Assembly: GCA_014529385.2 (NCBI GenBank)
Contig: CM043953.1
Coordinates: forward strand, 93,189,342-93,253,341
Direction: 5' to 3'
DNA: 64,000 bases
Source of the DNA: Adiantum capillus-veneris
Taxonomy: Eukaryota; Streptophyta; Polypodiopsida; Polypodiales; Pteridaceae
This document shows positions 39,305 through 50,789 of the stretch, in pieces (positions within the stretch are counted from its first letter, which is position 1; each line of letters begins with the position of its first letter). The notes beneath the pieces were generated by a model. It was not told the DNA's origin. It saw nothing but the letters and a program-made list of their open reading frames with translations, and did no database searches. The position numbers and the translations under genes were made by a program.

Positions 39305-40470
39305 CCTTGTTGGAAATTGATGCGCGAAGCAACAACCATGGTGTGGTGGATTACTACAGTGATAGAACCAGGCCGTTGAGAGTTGACGTATTCGGCCATC
39401 TATTCAGGTAATCCCACACAAAATTATTGCTTTTGCTCGGCAAAGTCTATCTTTTGAAAGACAATAGTAGCCTTGAGATGTAAATCCCAAAACTTGTCTA
39501 CATATTTGTGAATAGACTCATGGGAAAGAAGCTTCAAACTTCGCCATTCGGTAAGCACTTTGCCCTTTGCATCGCTTGCAAGAAATTTCTTGATGATGGA
39601 AACTTGTACAATTTTCCATGTCTTTGGGGCTTCGCCATTGCCACGAAGGCTAGCCTAACATTGACGAGCCAATTTCTAGAAGTGCATAGCTACATGCTAT
39701 AGATTGGAGGAATCTATGAAGCCCTCGTTTCCAAAGGCCGCATCAAATTGTTGGATGAAGGCCAACACTTTGTCGATAGCACAAAAGGTGCCATCATAGG
39801 TGAGAAAAGAGATAACCTTTCCTCCCTCTTTGAACTTCTTAAGCTTTTGTGACCTTCAGCATGCAGGGTATGATTTGCAATGTCCTCCCCTCTTGTATTC
39901 TCTAGGAGAATAGCCATAGCTTTCTTTGGAAGAGGAGGAAGGTGAAGAAGAAGGAGAAGAGGATTTACCTCTTTCTTGCCCTTTTCTTCCTTTGTTTCCT
40001 CTCTTCCCTATCAGAGTGATGAGGAGAAGGACTGTGAGTCAAATGTTATCGTCTAGACCGCCGTCTTGGTGGAGCCACTTCTTTAGAGGAACTTAGGGAT
40101 TCATTACTTTCTTGTTCTTTGAATTTCTCCTCTTGTATGGAAGAGAGTCTTCTTTTGGGGGTCTAATCAAGAGGCCTGATAAGCTCTCTCTCCTCTTGGA
40201 GAGGAAAGGTAATCCCATAAGTGCGCAGTTGTTAAGTAACTTCAGCTTGCAAAAGAGGGTTGCCCATAGCTTGCTGCAACCTAGTAACAAGATAATTGAC
40301 AAACACGGGGGCATCATCATTAGCACCTTCATGTGCAAAATCAAAGTTGTCAATGTTCATTCTACTCTCTTGCTTATTGTCAGCCATGCTAATTATACTT
40401 TTGTGTTTACTCAATGTATTCTTTGGCAACTCAAAACCTTAGTTGCTACTCCTCATAGCCTTTGAAAATC
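39305..40470 (-). pseudogene. gag of element 2, N-terminal part
   Basis: Read on the minus strand from about 40390: MADNKQESRMNIDNFDF, VFVNYLVTRLQQAMGNPLL, a Ser/Lys-rich stretch, then KLKKFKEGGKVISFLTYDGT and AFIQQFDAAFGNEGF, a gag core that closely parallels element 3. Stops and shifts are frequent. Confidence 0.75.
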
Positions 40471-40796
40471 AGCACTTAAGTATCTACACCCACGTATTGA
40501 ATTGGTTAATTATAGAGAGTAGTGGAGTGGGTCTAATATTGCAGAGTTTTCGAGGGATAGCTCCTTTTAGACTTCTTATGGCTCAATAATAGTAAAGCCA
40601 TAGGCAAGTCTAAAAAGACTCCATTATTAATACCAAAGCTCCGGAGGTGTGCACCATATCCCACATAGTGGGCTGAACAAAATCGACAATAGATCCCAGT
40701 TCCACTTACCCTAATATAATTAACAAAACCAACCATTAATAGGCTACTTAAGGACCTCTCTTCTTAAGCAAGAAAAGAGAAACCAAATGCTTTGAT
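40471..40796. other. Leader region of element 2 with a decayed primer binding site
   Basis: Between gag and the LTR. On the minus strand the junction reads gcatcaaagcatttggtttc, matching tcagagcacaaggtttc beside the primer site of element 3, so the primer site has decayed. Confidence 0.55.
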
Positions 40797-41801
40797 GCCT
40801 ATGAACTTTGAGAGTAGCAAAATTAAAAAAATTAGAGAAAGCACTTTGGTGAGATTACTTTGAGAGCATAGAGGGTGAACTTAATTGGTGGTATAGCAAC
40901 ATAAGCATAGTACTTAATTAGCTTGGTATGATCAATAATTTTGCAAGAGAGACAATTTAGAGAACATGACAATAGTTGAGGACCAGATTTATGTAGAGCC
41001 GGTCCTCCCTCCAATAGGCATTTGTATTATAGTTTCTCCCATCAAGAAAGACTGACAATATAATATTTGTGTTCCTTGTGACCTAGGTGATGCAACGATT
41101 ATGGAAATCTTCAAGCATCACTAACATAACGCAAACTTTTCAAAAAATCATTAACTATCCCAAGATTCAATCCCAAGGCCTCAAACACGTTTGAAGATGG
41201 AGATAGCTAGCGGGGAATGAGGGTAGGGAAGAGGAAGAAGAAACATTCCATAGGAGAAGAAAGTAGTTCTTCACTTATCATCACTCTTCTTGCTAGCAGA
41301 CATAATAACATAGTAATGAAGATGGAGAAGATGGCAAGCTTAAGCATTGAAGCATGGCTCTTGGTTTGATTTGCATTTCATAGCCAAGAGTGTTGGTGTA
41401 GGCTCTCAACTTCTCTACTAGCTTGGAGAAGGAGATGGAGCTCTTGCACTTCACACAATGAGAGAGTGTGTGAGTGTGTGTGGGAGAGTATACCCCCCAA
41501 GAAACCCCCCTTATTTCTTTGGTCGACCCCCCCTTGTTATAGCACATGCTTGAAGCTCATTGGACCCCTCTAGGCCTAGCCAATCACATGCAAGAGGCAT
41601 ATCAAGCAAGCATGCTAGTCAGTGTCCCCCTTTCCCCTTTTAGAGAGAGGACTTGATAATTGCAAAAACACTTAGTTAAATTAACTAATTTATCATTGGA
41701 CCCCTTGGAAGGCCAACCGACAAGCTTTAGGCACACCATGAGGGAAACATGGGTAGGGGCTTGACATGTGTCTTTGCTACCTCTTGAGCCTTGGGCTTTC
41801 C

Positions 41802-41832
<31 letters not shown>

Positions 41833-42470
41833 CTCTCTCATCCCCTAACTTTAGGGCTTGCCCCCTCCTTGGTAGGGATGTTGTTGACTTTTGGAACACA
41901 AGCACCTTAGTCAACAAGCACGATAAAGCACCTCAAGCTGCTGCCGATTGAGGCTTGGGATTTCCTTGTTTGTTTGTGTGTGTGTGTGTGTGTGTGTTCT
42001 CTCATCCCCCAACTTCTCGCCCCCTCCTTGGTAGGGATGTTGTTGACTTTTGGACCACAAGCACCTTAGTCAAAAAGCACGACAAAGCACCTCAAGCTTC
42101 GGTAGTGTTCCCACAAGCACCTCAAGCTCCCTAGTCGGCAAGCACGACAAGCACCTCAAGCATCTTAGTCAGCAAGCACCTCAAACACCTTAGTCATCAA
42201 GCACGACAAGCACCTCAAGCACCTTATTCATCAAGCACAACAAGCACCTCAAGCTTGCGTAGGGTTCCCACCTCAAGCAAAGCCCTAGCTTACCTAAGGT
42301 CAAAGGATTTTTACAGTAACCTTTGGAGTTCTTTAATGAAGCTAACCCAAGGTATTTAAGCTCCATTAGTATTGCTCTTTGATAGACCATCTCCCGCGAC
42401 CCATTACCTTTGGTCCCGTGGGGTGCTAAGGTGCATCTAAAGCACATATCTATATTCTAACCCTTGTTCT
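40797..42470 (-). repeat. 5' LTR of element 2 (truncated)
   Basis: Shares the sequence and repeats of 34497-36141, including (TG)n tracts near 41803-41830 and 41975-41998 (a local duplication) and a caccttagtca minisatellite at about 42060-42240. The first about 80 bp expected for the LTR are missing at 42470. Confidence 0.8.
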
Positions 42471-44037
42471 TGTCATAATAACTAATATCTAATTTTCCTA
42501 AATTCTTTTCTCATGTTAAACTAATCATTTCATATGGGGAAGTACCAGGGGAGAAAAAGCTAGAATATTGGTTAAGCTGGCAGACTGGTAATAGTAGGGA
42601 TCCAAAGGGGGGGCATCTGCAAAAGAGCAATGTACAACAATGGGCTTCAAAGACCCTAAGGTTCAGCCTATTAAGACTTCCAAAATGCTAAGGTCCAAAT
42701 TCAAAGGCTATGTTCAATGGTCAAACTCTAGGTAAATTGCATGCTTGTGGGAAGACTAAAAAGTCTTCCCACATCCCTATCCTTGAGGGGGGGGATCCCT
42801 TTTGGTAGGGGACGAGAGAGAAACATACACACACTCTTGAAAGCTTCCTTTACACAAAGGGCATAGTGGACACATGTCAACTCCCTAGGCTAGTTGCCCG
42901 CCCAAAGTGCATTCAAATCCTATTGGATGGCCATAGAGGTGGACCAATGAGAATTAGGCTAGAGTACATTTACTTTAATTCATTTAAAAACACTTGATAA
43001 AAGAACCAATAGAAATTAAGCTTTCTAGAAGACTATTGGACAGTCTCCCAAGGGGTCGAATGAGCATTCAACAGTCCAATGGCTTGCCTGATTCCTATTG
43101 GACAGAAGACTAAGCGGTCCAATGAGAGTTTAATTGCATTATTTAAATACCTAAAGCTCTTACAAAACGGAAAAGGGGGACACATTTCACAATGATATCA
43201 CTTATGCTTCTTGATTATCATTGGCTAAGCTTTGCAGGGTCCAATAGGATGCCAACATGAGAAAAAGGCAAGAGGGGTCGATCAAGAGAGAGAAGGGGGC
43301 TGATTTTGGCAAGGCATTATCACACACACACTCACACAATCTCATGTGTGGAGTAAAGAAGACTGTCTCCTTCTCAAGCTTTAATGGAAAGCTCTTCATC
43401 TAGTCCAAGCTTGTGAGAAGGGAGGCCTACACGAACAACTCTTGGCTTTGTGATGCAAATCCAACCAAGAGCCAAGCTCCAATGCATGCTCATCTCCTCT
43501 ACCATGTTAATTACTAAGCTATGCTAAGCTATTATGAGTGATTATGTGGGGAGACATACTTCTTTCTTGTAAGAATACTCCTTCTTCCTCTCAATCTACT
43601 CTCATACCCCACTCGCTCTCACCATCTTCGAAGGTGTGTGGGGTCTTAGGTCTGAGACCGTGAGGGAATTGATGTTGTGTTTTATAAGTGTGAGCTTGGT
43701 GCTTGAAGCTTCCGTCTTCATTGCACCAGCAAGTTATTTAAGGAACATAAAGTATTGTATTGTAAAATGTCTCCCTTGATGGGGGAAACCTATAATACAA
43801 AGCGTTTTGGAGGGGGGACGGCTCCATGTAAATCTGGTCCTAAACGGTTGTCAATAGCTTAATTTCTCTCCCTTTTTGGAGTATTGTTCATGCCTATCTA
43901 GCTAGGTGTTATGCTTTTGTTGCTCTCTCTATCCAAGCACTCTTGCTATCCTCATTAGGAATATATTATAATGAAATGCTCACTAGGTCTATGTTATTTT
44001 CTGCTACACACAAGTTTCTAGACCATTAAATGTTACA
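42471..44037 (+). repeat. 5' LTR of element 3
   Basis: 1567 bp from TGTCATAATAAC to atgttaca, with TG...CA ends, next to a clear primer binding site. Alignable with but diverged from the element 1 and 2 LTRs. Confidence 0.85.
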
Positions 44038-44038
44038 T

Positions 44039-44050
44039 TGGTATCAGAGC
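44039..44050 (+). other. Primer binding site, initiator-Met tRNA type
   Basis: TGGTATCAGAGC follows the LTR end after one base. It is complementary to the 3' end of plant initiator-Met tRNA, the usual primer for plant LTR elements. Confidence 0.9.
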
Positions 44051-44453
44051 ACAAGGTTTCTATTTTCTTGCTCAAGAAGAGAGTTCCTCAAGCTAACTAT
44101 AAATGGTTGGTATTTTGAATTGAAATTGAGTAAGTAGAATAGGGATTTTTCAGCCTTGCAGTGCGCCTGCTTCTTGCAGATAATGGGGCATCATCATCAA
44201 GATCTATGGTCTTAATAGTGGAGTCCTATAGCGCTTGCCTACGGCTTACCCACTATTGATCTATTAGAAGCTTGATAGGAGCCGGTACTGTTTTGGTGTT
44301 GATAGACCCTCTCTTCTATTCCTTACAAATAATGATATTCAAGACACTGGTACAGGAGCTTGAGTGCTTTTCTAAAGGGGTTAAGAAGAGTAGCAACTAG
44401 GGCTTGAAGTGCCAAAGTACACCTAAAACTTTTTACACTTAAAAGCTATTAGA

Positions 44454-45915
44454 ATGATTGATAATAGTAAAGAGAATAATGTTGATAGCTTTGATTTGCT
44501 AATGAACATGCTACTAATGATGCCCCTATGCTTGTTAATTACCTTGTTTCTAGGATTCAACAAGCGCTGGGAAATCCATCCCTCCAAAGTGAAGTGCAAT
44601 GGCAGCTACGTGCTCATGCAATTCTGTAAACTCCCCACCAAGAGAAGAGAGTACCTAGGAAGCCTCCTTGTGAGACTTCCAAAAGAGAGCTCTCTCCGAT
44701 ATGGGAAGAAGAAGAGGATCCATATGAAGGGCTCAAAAATCTACTATCTGACAACACATCTCCTTCCCAAAGGAGAATTCAAGTTTCAATGGTAGAGCCC
44801 CCACTGAAATAATGAGAAAGAAGTGAGTCTCCTGCCACCTCGATGCAGATGGCTCCACGAAGATGGCACGCAAAACGCTCTCCAACACCCCCTAAATGGA
44901 GAAGACCATCGCACACTTCTCCACACCATAATTCAAAGAGGGATGACAAAAAAACAAGAGAAGAAAAAACCGAGAAAGAGGTCACCTTCTTCTCCATCTT
45001 CTTCATCCTCTTCCTCTTATGACGAACGAGATGGTGCAGACAAGGAGGAACAAGGGAAGAAAAGGGCGAGAAAGAGGTCACCCTCTTCTCCATCCTCCTC
45101 AAATTCTTCCTCTTCTGAAGAAAGTGATGGTGGAGCCTTCAAACCACCAAAAAGAAGAGGACATAGGAAACCCTATGCCGCATGGAGGAGGTCGTCCAAG
45201 CTCAAAAAGTTCAAAGAGGGAGGAAAGAACATCTCTTTCCTTACCTACAATGGCACCTTTGGTGCTACAGACAAAGTCTTGGCCTTCATTCAACAATTCA
45301 ATGCGGCATTTGGAGATGAGGGCTTCACGGAGTCCTCTAAGCTACGCCATAAAGCTATGCATTTTCAAAAGTCCGCTAGACAATGGTGGTCTAGCCTACA
45401 GGCGAACAATGAAGCTCCCCGAACATGGAAAGCTTTAAGAGCTTCCAACATGAAGCAGTTTTTGGCTACCGATGCCAAAGATAAAGTACTCACCGAATCG
45501 TGAAGCTTGAAGCTCTCCCCCTACAAATCTATTCATAAATATGTAGAAGAGCTTTGGGACTTACATCTCAAAGCCATTGTCTTCAAAAAGATGGATTTTG
45601 GAGAGCAAAAACAACAATTTTGTGCGTGTCTAACTGAAGATATGTCAACTCCCAAAGGCCACGCACCATATCTGCGGTCATACACCATACCATGGTGGCT
45701 TCATGAATCAATTTCCAACAAGGGGCTAAGAGAAATCTTAAGCCCACGGAGAACAAGGACCATAATAATGAGCCTAAGGAGAAGGACACAGTCCAAAAGC
45801 CTCCTAAAGGCAATGCCAAAAACAAAAAAGATAAGCAGAAGGGAGTTTATAAAGTCCAAAATAAACTCTCGCCTGAAGAGCTTGAGTGTTATCGTAAAGA
45901 TTACCGCTGTTTGAA
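44454..45915 (+). pseudogene. gag of element 3
   Basis: Starts MIDNSKENNVDSFDLL (compare MADNKQESRMNIDNFDF in element 2), then loses frame. From about 44943 a Ser/Lys-rich region carries an in-frame tandem duplication (KPRKRSPSSPSSS, KRARKRSPSSPSSS), followed by KLKKFKEGGKNISFLTYNGT and HFQKSARQWWSSLQ, typical gag core. A stop at 45501-45503 and a frame change precede EQKQQFCACL. Confidence 0.8.
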
Positions 45916-46303
45916 GTGCGGTGAGCAAGGCCATGCCTATCGTGCTTGTCCCCACAATAATACACAAAATAAGCCTCCTAGAGCTACCTTGGACGAAATC
46001 CAAGAAGAGGATTCTCACCACAAAGGATCTCCTCTATGCCATGCTTGGGGAAAGGTAAGAGAACATGATGCTTTTATTCTCTTTGACCCTAGTTCTACTC
46101 ACAATTTCATATCCACAGAGTTGGCCACCAAGCTAGGCATCCAAGCCTATGAGATGGGAGATGTCCTACCCGCCGATGGTGCTTTCAAGGGGCAAGAAGC
46201 TTCAGTCACTCCCTTAATTGGGAAATTGAGGCTCCATGTCCAAGCTATGTGGACAAGGAGGACTTCTTTATCTCTCCTCTCAAGTACGAGGATGTACTCC
46301 TAG
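45905..46303 (+). pseudogene. Zinc knuckle and retropepsin of element 3
   Basis: CLKCGEQGHAYRACP is a CCHC knuckle. FILFDPSSTHNFISTELATK is the retropepsin site with Ser in place of the usual Gly (D-P-S-S-T). The C-terminus then shifts frame near 46250 into LLGAPWFDRM. Confidence 0.85.
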
Positions 46304-46576
46304 GGGCACCATGGTTTGATCGCATGGCTGCGAATGTTAAATTCCCTAAAAGGCAAATCTACTTTAGGTTCAGGGAGAAAGATATGTACATAGATGCCAA
46401 AGAGTTGGGTAACACCATACCCATTGTACATATGCAAGCTTTCAATAAGTCAATAAAGAGCTCTATTTCTGCGTACATGATTTTTGTGAAAGATTCTCAA
46501 AATGAGCCTAATGCTTTAGCAAAAGAAAATATAAACAATCACAAGGAATTAGAGTTATCCAATTTTCTCAAGGGAT

Positions 46577-47030
46577 TTGAAGATATTTTTATTGACGATA
46601 TCCCTTGTAAACTACCTCCTAAACAAGGCAATGATGACCATTGAACTTCTTCCAAGAAGTTCACCGCCTGATAAACCTCCTTATAGAGTTTCTCAAGCTC
46701 AACAAGAGGAGATTATGCGGCAAGTGCATGAGCTAGTTAAGAAGGGCATGGTTAGGCCTAGCTCATCTCCATTTTTCTCACACGTGTTATTAGTGCAAAA
46801 GAAAGACGGCACATATTGTATGTGTGTCGACTATAGAGCACTAAATATGATCACTATCGAGAATAGGTTTCCCGTTCCACAGGTAGAAGACCTATTTGAT
46901 AAGCTACAAGGGTCGATCTACTTTAGTAGGATTGACCTAAAAAGTGGCTACCATCAAATAAGGATAGTTGATCAAGATACTGTAAGGATACTGTAAAGAC
47001 TGCATACTATAGACGCTTCATAGAAAAGTT
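46577..47030 (+). pseudogene. Reverse transcriptase of element 3 (deleted core)
   Basis: Carries KKGMVRPSSSPFFSHVLLVQ, CVDYRALNMITIENRFPVPQ and RIDLKSGYHQIRI, then jumps near 46990 straight to YYRRFIEKFSQIAGP. The palm with the FFDD motif (about 140 codons, judging by element 2) is lost. Confidence 0.88.
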
Positions 47031-47530
47031 CTCACAAATCGCGGGACCTTTACATGACCTAACAAAGAAAAATGTTAGGTATACATGGTTTGCCAAGGAG
47101 AACAATGCTTTTGAAAAGCTTAAAAGAAAGCTTATCTCTCAACCTGTGCTTAAACTGTCGGATCTCTCAAAGCCATTTGAGGTCCAATGTGACGCTTGTG
47201 GTGATTGCCTTGGAGTTGTTTTACTCCAAGAAGGGCATGTCATAGCCTACGAAAGTCAAAGGATCGACCCTGTTGAGCAAGCTCTATGCATATATGAAAA
47301 TGAACTCCTCTCATTTCTACATGCCTTAGAGTACTCATGGAAGCACTATTTATTGGGGACTCCTTTCATTCTACGGGCGGATAACCAAAGCCTTAAGTAC
47401 TTCATGACGCAGACCAAGCTCTCTGACAAACAAATGAGGTGGGCAATTTTCCTTTTGCAATTTCATTGATTATATTGCTCACATTGATGGCAAGCATAAT
47501 CAAGTAGCCGATGCACTCTCAAGATGGCCG
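47031..47530 (+). pseudogene. RNase H of element 3
   Basis: VQCDACGDCLGVVLLQEGH, YENELLSFLHALEYSWKHYL and LRADNQSLKYFMTQTKLSDK carry the usual acidic residues (D, E, D) of Ty3/gypsy RNase H. A frame break near 47467 follows KQMRWAIFLLQF. Confidence 0.87.
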
Positions 47531-47876
47531 AGAGTGAATGCGGTTTCCATAGTAACAACAATGATCTATCTTCTATGATAGATGAGTACGCTATTGATCC
47601 CAATTTTAGAGATATGATTTCAGCCCTTGCACTAGGGAAGAAAGATGAACCATTTACTCTACAAGATGGTTATCTTCTCTATGGCAATAGACTATGCATT
47701 ACTAACTCACTACGTGAGAAAGTAATGTATGAATCTCATGCTCCTCTTTATGCGGGGCATAGAGGGATTCAATCTACCCTAAAAGGGGTAGAAACATATT
47801 TCTATTGGCATGCCATAAAAGAAAATATGTTTCTAAATGTGTGCTGTGCCAAAAGACAAAGTTTGATAGAGGGAAG
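47524..47876 (+). pseudogene. Integrase N-terminal zinc-binding part of element 3
   Basis: EKVMYESHAPLYAGHRGIQS supplies the two His, and CCAK follows, an incomplete HHCC zinc-binding domain. The reading is cut at 47876 by insertion of the next element, so the DDE core is absent. Confidence 0.82.
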
Positions 47877-48028
47877 TGTCAGGACACCGGCAAGGCTGGA
47901 CTAGACAAGGGCAAGGCCGGCTAGGCAGTGTGGAAAGGGAGTCCAACTAGGGCAAAGGGCCAGGGGCTATGCTATATAGTGGGTGGTTGGGTGGTGGACT
48001 CCTATGCTCTAGTTCCCCTTGTATAACA
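47877..48028 (+). repeat. Very short 5' LTR of element 4
   Basis: Runs from TGTCAGGACACC to gtataaca (TG...CA), G-rich, with ctatgctatatag as a possible TATA region. It is short for a gypsy-type element, closer to TRIM sizes. It could be the tail of a longer LTR only if the junction with element 3 were coincidental. Confidence 0.6.
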
Positions 48029-48029
48029 T

Positions 48030-48043
48030 TGGTATCAAGAGCT
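48030..48043 (+). other. Primer binding site of element 4
   Basis: TGGTATCAAGAGCT lies just after the LTR. It is the initiator-Met type site with one inserted A. Confidence 0.75.
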
Positions 48044-48824
48044 TGGTTATTTTTTGGGAAAGGCACAGCCGTGGAGGAGGGGAGCCACACAAACTTGCAT
48101 GAGCAAGCTGCATGTCGGGGTCACCAAATCGTGGAACACCTCTCCTGTGAGGAGGAGGATAGGCAGGCATTCCGTGGGCAACCCCCCTTGCAACGAGGAG
48201 CCGTCAAGCCGACCTGCATCAAATTCACTCCTCACAGGCTCTATGGCTTCGCGCCGGACGAGGGAGCATTTCACGATCCCGGGCCGAGACCCCTTGCTCA
48301 CTACAGAGGCCGCCGTGACCCCCTTCCTTGCTCGCGCGTTGTTGTAAGCGGCCATAGCCGCTGCGCGATTGATTTTTCAGACTACAAGGGCGCCCAACCC
48401 CATTGGGGGTTAGTGGCCACACCCTATTTTCAAGAACAAGGGGCGGTACCCACAGTGGGGTACCTCATCCCCTCCCTCGTGTGCAGATTCGGCAAGGTCC
48501 GACAAGGTGCGGCATCTCGACACAGCCGGCACAAAATTCGAGCACCAAATTCTTTGCGTGTTACCGAAAGAAACTCAGAGATTTAAGAAAAGCATTCCGA
48601 CGGGTGTTCAAAGTACAATTACTTTTGAAAATCAGTTAACGATTGCAAGTATAATTGATTCGGCTACCTAGGAATTGCGGAATTCCCTATATGGCGGACA
48701 ATTCGAATCAATTTCCACCGGAATACTATCGATTTTGACGAAATTAGCAAGGCTAATTACACTTTGCAAGTGCTCTCAATCTCAGGTATTTTTTTTACTA
48801 TTCCTTGCACCGCACTGTGTCGCC
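48044..48824 (+). other. GC-rich leader of element 4
   Basis: Untranslated leader between the primer site and gag. Open frames here are overlapping on both strands and carry no recognisable motif. Confidence 0.55.
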
Positions 48825-49793
48825 ATGGATTCGAATATCAATATGACATTTGATTTTGAGCAAAGTACACCTGATCCTGCCAATGATGGCCCACGGCCGG
48901 ATCCTCTCAAGGAGAATACCCGCGACGCTACAACAGGGGATGACACTTATGAATTGCTTGATATTCAAGAATTTTGTGCACTTCAGACACACATGGCAGT
49001 CATGGATGAAAATTTCAAAGCTTTAAATGCAAATGTTACTAAACTATCCACATTCGTAATTCAATTAATGCAACAGCAGTCCAAGGGTCCTGCTGACACG
49101 CGCATGCATGAGCACGTTGCTACACAACGGCAAGGCCGTTCTAATATAGGGCAAGGCCCAAATGCTGATATGTTGCATACTCTCACTCCAAAAGAGGTGG
49201 ATGAATTGTTGAAAAACACCAAACCACCGATTTTTAAAAGAGAAGACCGAGACCGCAATAAGGATGCAGTGAATATCTTTCTCAGCAAGTGGGATGGAAT
49301 TCACACCTTACGGCATACTCCGGACGCAGTCAGAGCTCTACAAACGAGCTTAACTCTGGAAGGCAAGGCCTACAAATGGTGGATGTCTCTCAAGGAGAAG
49401 AACACCATACCACAGAGTTGGGCAACTTTTGAAGCTATGTTTAGCAAAGAAATTTTGCCTACAAATGAGGCGGATCGGAATTGGACGGCTTGGGACACAT
49501 GTTCCATGCGCCAATACCCATCATTGCTTGAGTATATCTCTCACTATTGGGATGTTATCCTCAAATTGGAAGTCTTAGATAACTTTCAACAAGTACGGGG
49601 GTTTGTACGAGTTTTGATACCAGAGCTGAAGAAGTACGTCAAGACCCAAGACCCTAAAACACTTGAGGAAGCCATAGTGAAAGCATATATTCATAATGAC
49701 TGGATGAAAAGAAAGCACATTATAGTCACGTGCCTACTAATACACATGGTAATACACGCACTCAGTATGGGATCAATAAAAGAAAATTTATAG
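48825..49793 (+). pseudogene. gag of element 4
   Basis: Chosen start: ATG in cgccATGGAT (MDSNINMTFDFE). About 320 residues. The retrotransposon gag core is visible: FKREDRDRNKDAVNIFLSKW, LTLEGKAYKWWMSLKEK, WATFEAMFSKEILP and LLEYISHYWDVILKLE. The frame is open to 49793 but then breaks before the zinc knuckle, so the original polyprotein has been disrupted. Confidence 0.85.
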
Positions 49794-49849
49794 TTGCCAA
49801 TTCAGATGCATCTAAAAAACCCAAGGGGTCCAGGGGTCCTCTCTCTCTC

Positions 49850-50600
49850 TTGAGGACTTTGATAAAGCTAAGAAAGAAAAATTATGTTTTTAATATTTAG
49901 GAAGCGGTCATGGCAAAAAGGATTGTCCCAAGGGGAAACCTGCTGCTCATGGCAAGGATAAAGTAGTGCACACGGTGCAACTGCTACCTCTTGAGTCTTC
50001 CTCACTCTTCTCTTTAGCGGAAGTAACACACACAGAGGTGGTACATGAATGCTGTCTCACAACTTCCATGTGGCAACAAACCTTTGGACCACATGAGTTA
50101 GTACGTATGCACGGATCTCTGCAAGGCCACAAGGTGCACATTTTGGTAGATGACGATGCTACTCACAATTTCATCAATTATGGATTGGTGAAAAAACTTA
50201 AATTGCCTCAAACTCCGAGTACCCACCGCTGGGTCAAAGCATGTCTTGGTGATGCTTAGGAACTTTCTTTCAATGAGATAGAAGGTGATGCTCAGGACCT
50301 CTCTTTCAACGAGGTAGAAGGTGATGCACCGCTCCTCTCTATCGACGAGATGGAAGGTGATGCACAGTTCCTTTCTTTTAACGAGGTACAAGGTGGCCCA
50401 AGCAATGTTCAGCAGATGCACATCAATTCCATTAGCACTAGTATTCCAGTTGCATGTACCGATAATCAGGCTTTTCTTCGTGATTATTGGGCTACAAAGA
50501 AACGTGCACAGAGAAGCAAGGAAAGACATCCTACGTCTGCTCTTGGATTACGGGAAGCCAGGTCAAGAAAGAAAATTTGTGCAGCGGCAGTGGCTTGATG
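49850..50600 (+). pseudogene. Zinc knuckle, retropepsin and repeat linker of element 4
   Basis: The knuckle remnant reads CF-stop-YLGSGHGKKDCPKG near 49890. Then VHILVDDDATHNFINYGLVK is a retropepsin site in which Asp replaces the usual Ser/Thr-Gly. The same frame, interrupted by TAG at 50257-50259, runs through four 12-residue repeats and on to about 50598. Confidence 0.75.
50248..50391 (+). repeat. In-frame 36-bp tandem repeat, four copies
   Basis: Four 36-bp units each encode GDAQxLSFNEVE or close variants (GDAxELSFNEIE, GDAQDLSFNEVE, GDAPLLSIDEME, GDAQFLSFNEVQ). Exact frame keeping and mostly conservative changes suggest translation while the array formed. Confidence 0.9.
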
Positions 50601-50789
50601 TTGGTGCAAGCAAACAGTAGGGATTGCAAAGAATGAGCATAAGAAATTATTCAGGCAACTCCTGGACCACCAAACATTTTCCTTGCTGCAACCATCAAAT
50701 TTTAGCAAAGTCGAAGACACTGTTGTATTGGGTGTGCACAACACTTTGACTCAAATCAAGGTCCCTCATTCGACAAAGAACTTTTTGTA

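Larger units (their letters stand above)
34497..42470 (-). mobile_element. Ty3/gypsy retrotransposon, reverse orientation (element 2)
   Basis: Both LTRs are present in reverse orientation (34497-36141 and about 40797-42470). Between them, read on the minus strand from 40.8 to 36.1 kb, are gag, zinc knuckle plus protease, RT and part of RNase H. Integrase is deleted near 36300. A 935-bp TIR element (38370-39304) is inserted in gag. Its upstream LTR is cut at 42470, where element 3 begins. Confidence 0.87.
42471..47876 (+). mobile_element. Ty3/gypsy retrotransposon, forward (element 3)
   Basis: A 5' LTR (42471-44037), primer binding site (44039), gag, zinc knuckle, protease, RT, RNase H and the start of integrase occur in order. 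The body is cut at 47876 by the next element. Part of RT between about 46985 and 47005 is deleted. No 3' LTR is in view. Confidence 0.88.
47877..50600 (+). mobile_element. Small-LTR Ty3/gypsy-like element (element 4), 5' part
   Basis: A 152-bp LTR (47877-48028), a primer site at 48030, a leader of about 800 bp, gag (48825-49793), a zinc knuckle and a retropepsin-like segment are in order. It inserted in the integrase of element 3 after gagggaag. The distal part (RT onward) and the 3' LTR are not seen. Confidence 0.75.

Noticed and set aside
48047-48586. Overlapping ORFs in the element 4 leader
   Set aside because: They overlap on both strands in GC-rich leader sequence between primer site and gag, with no domain motif.
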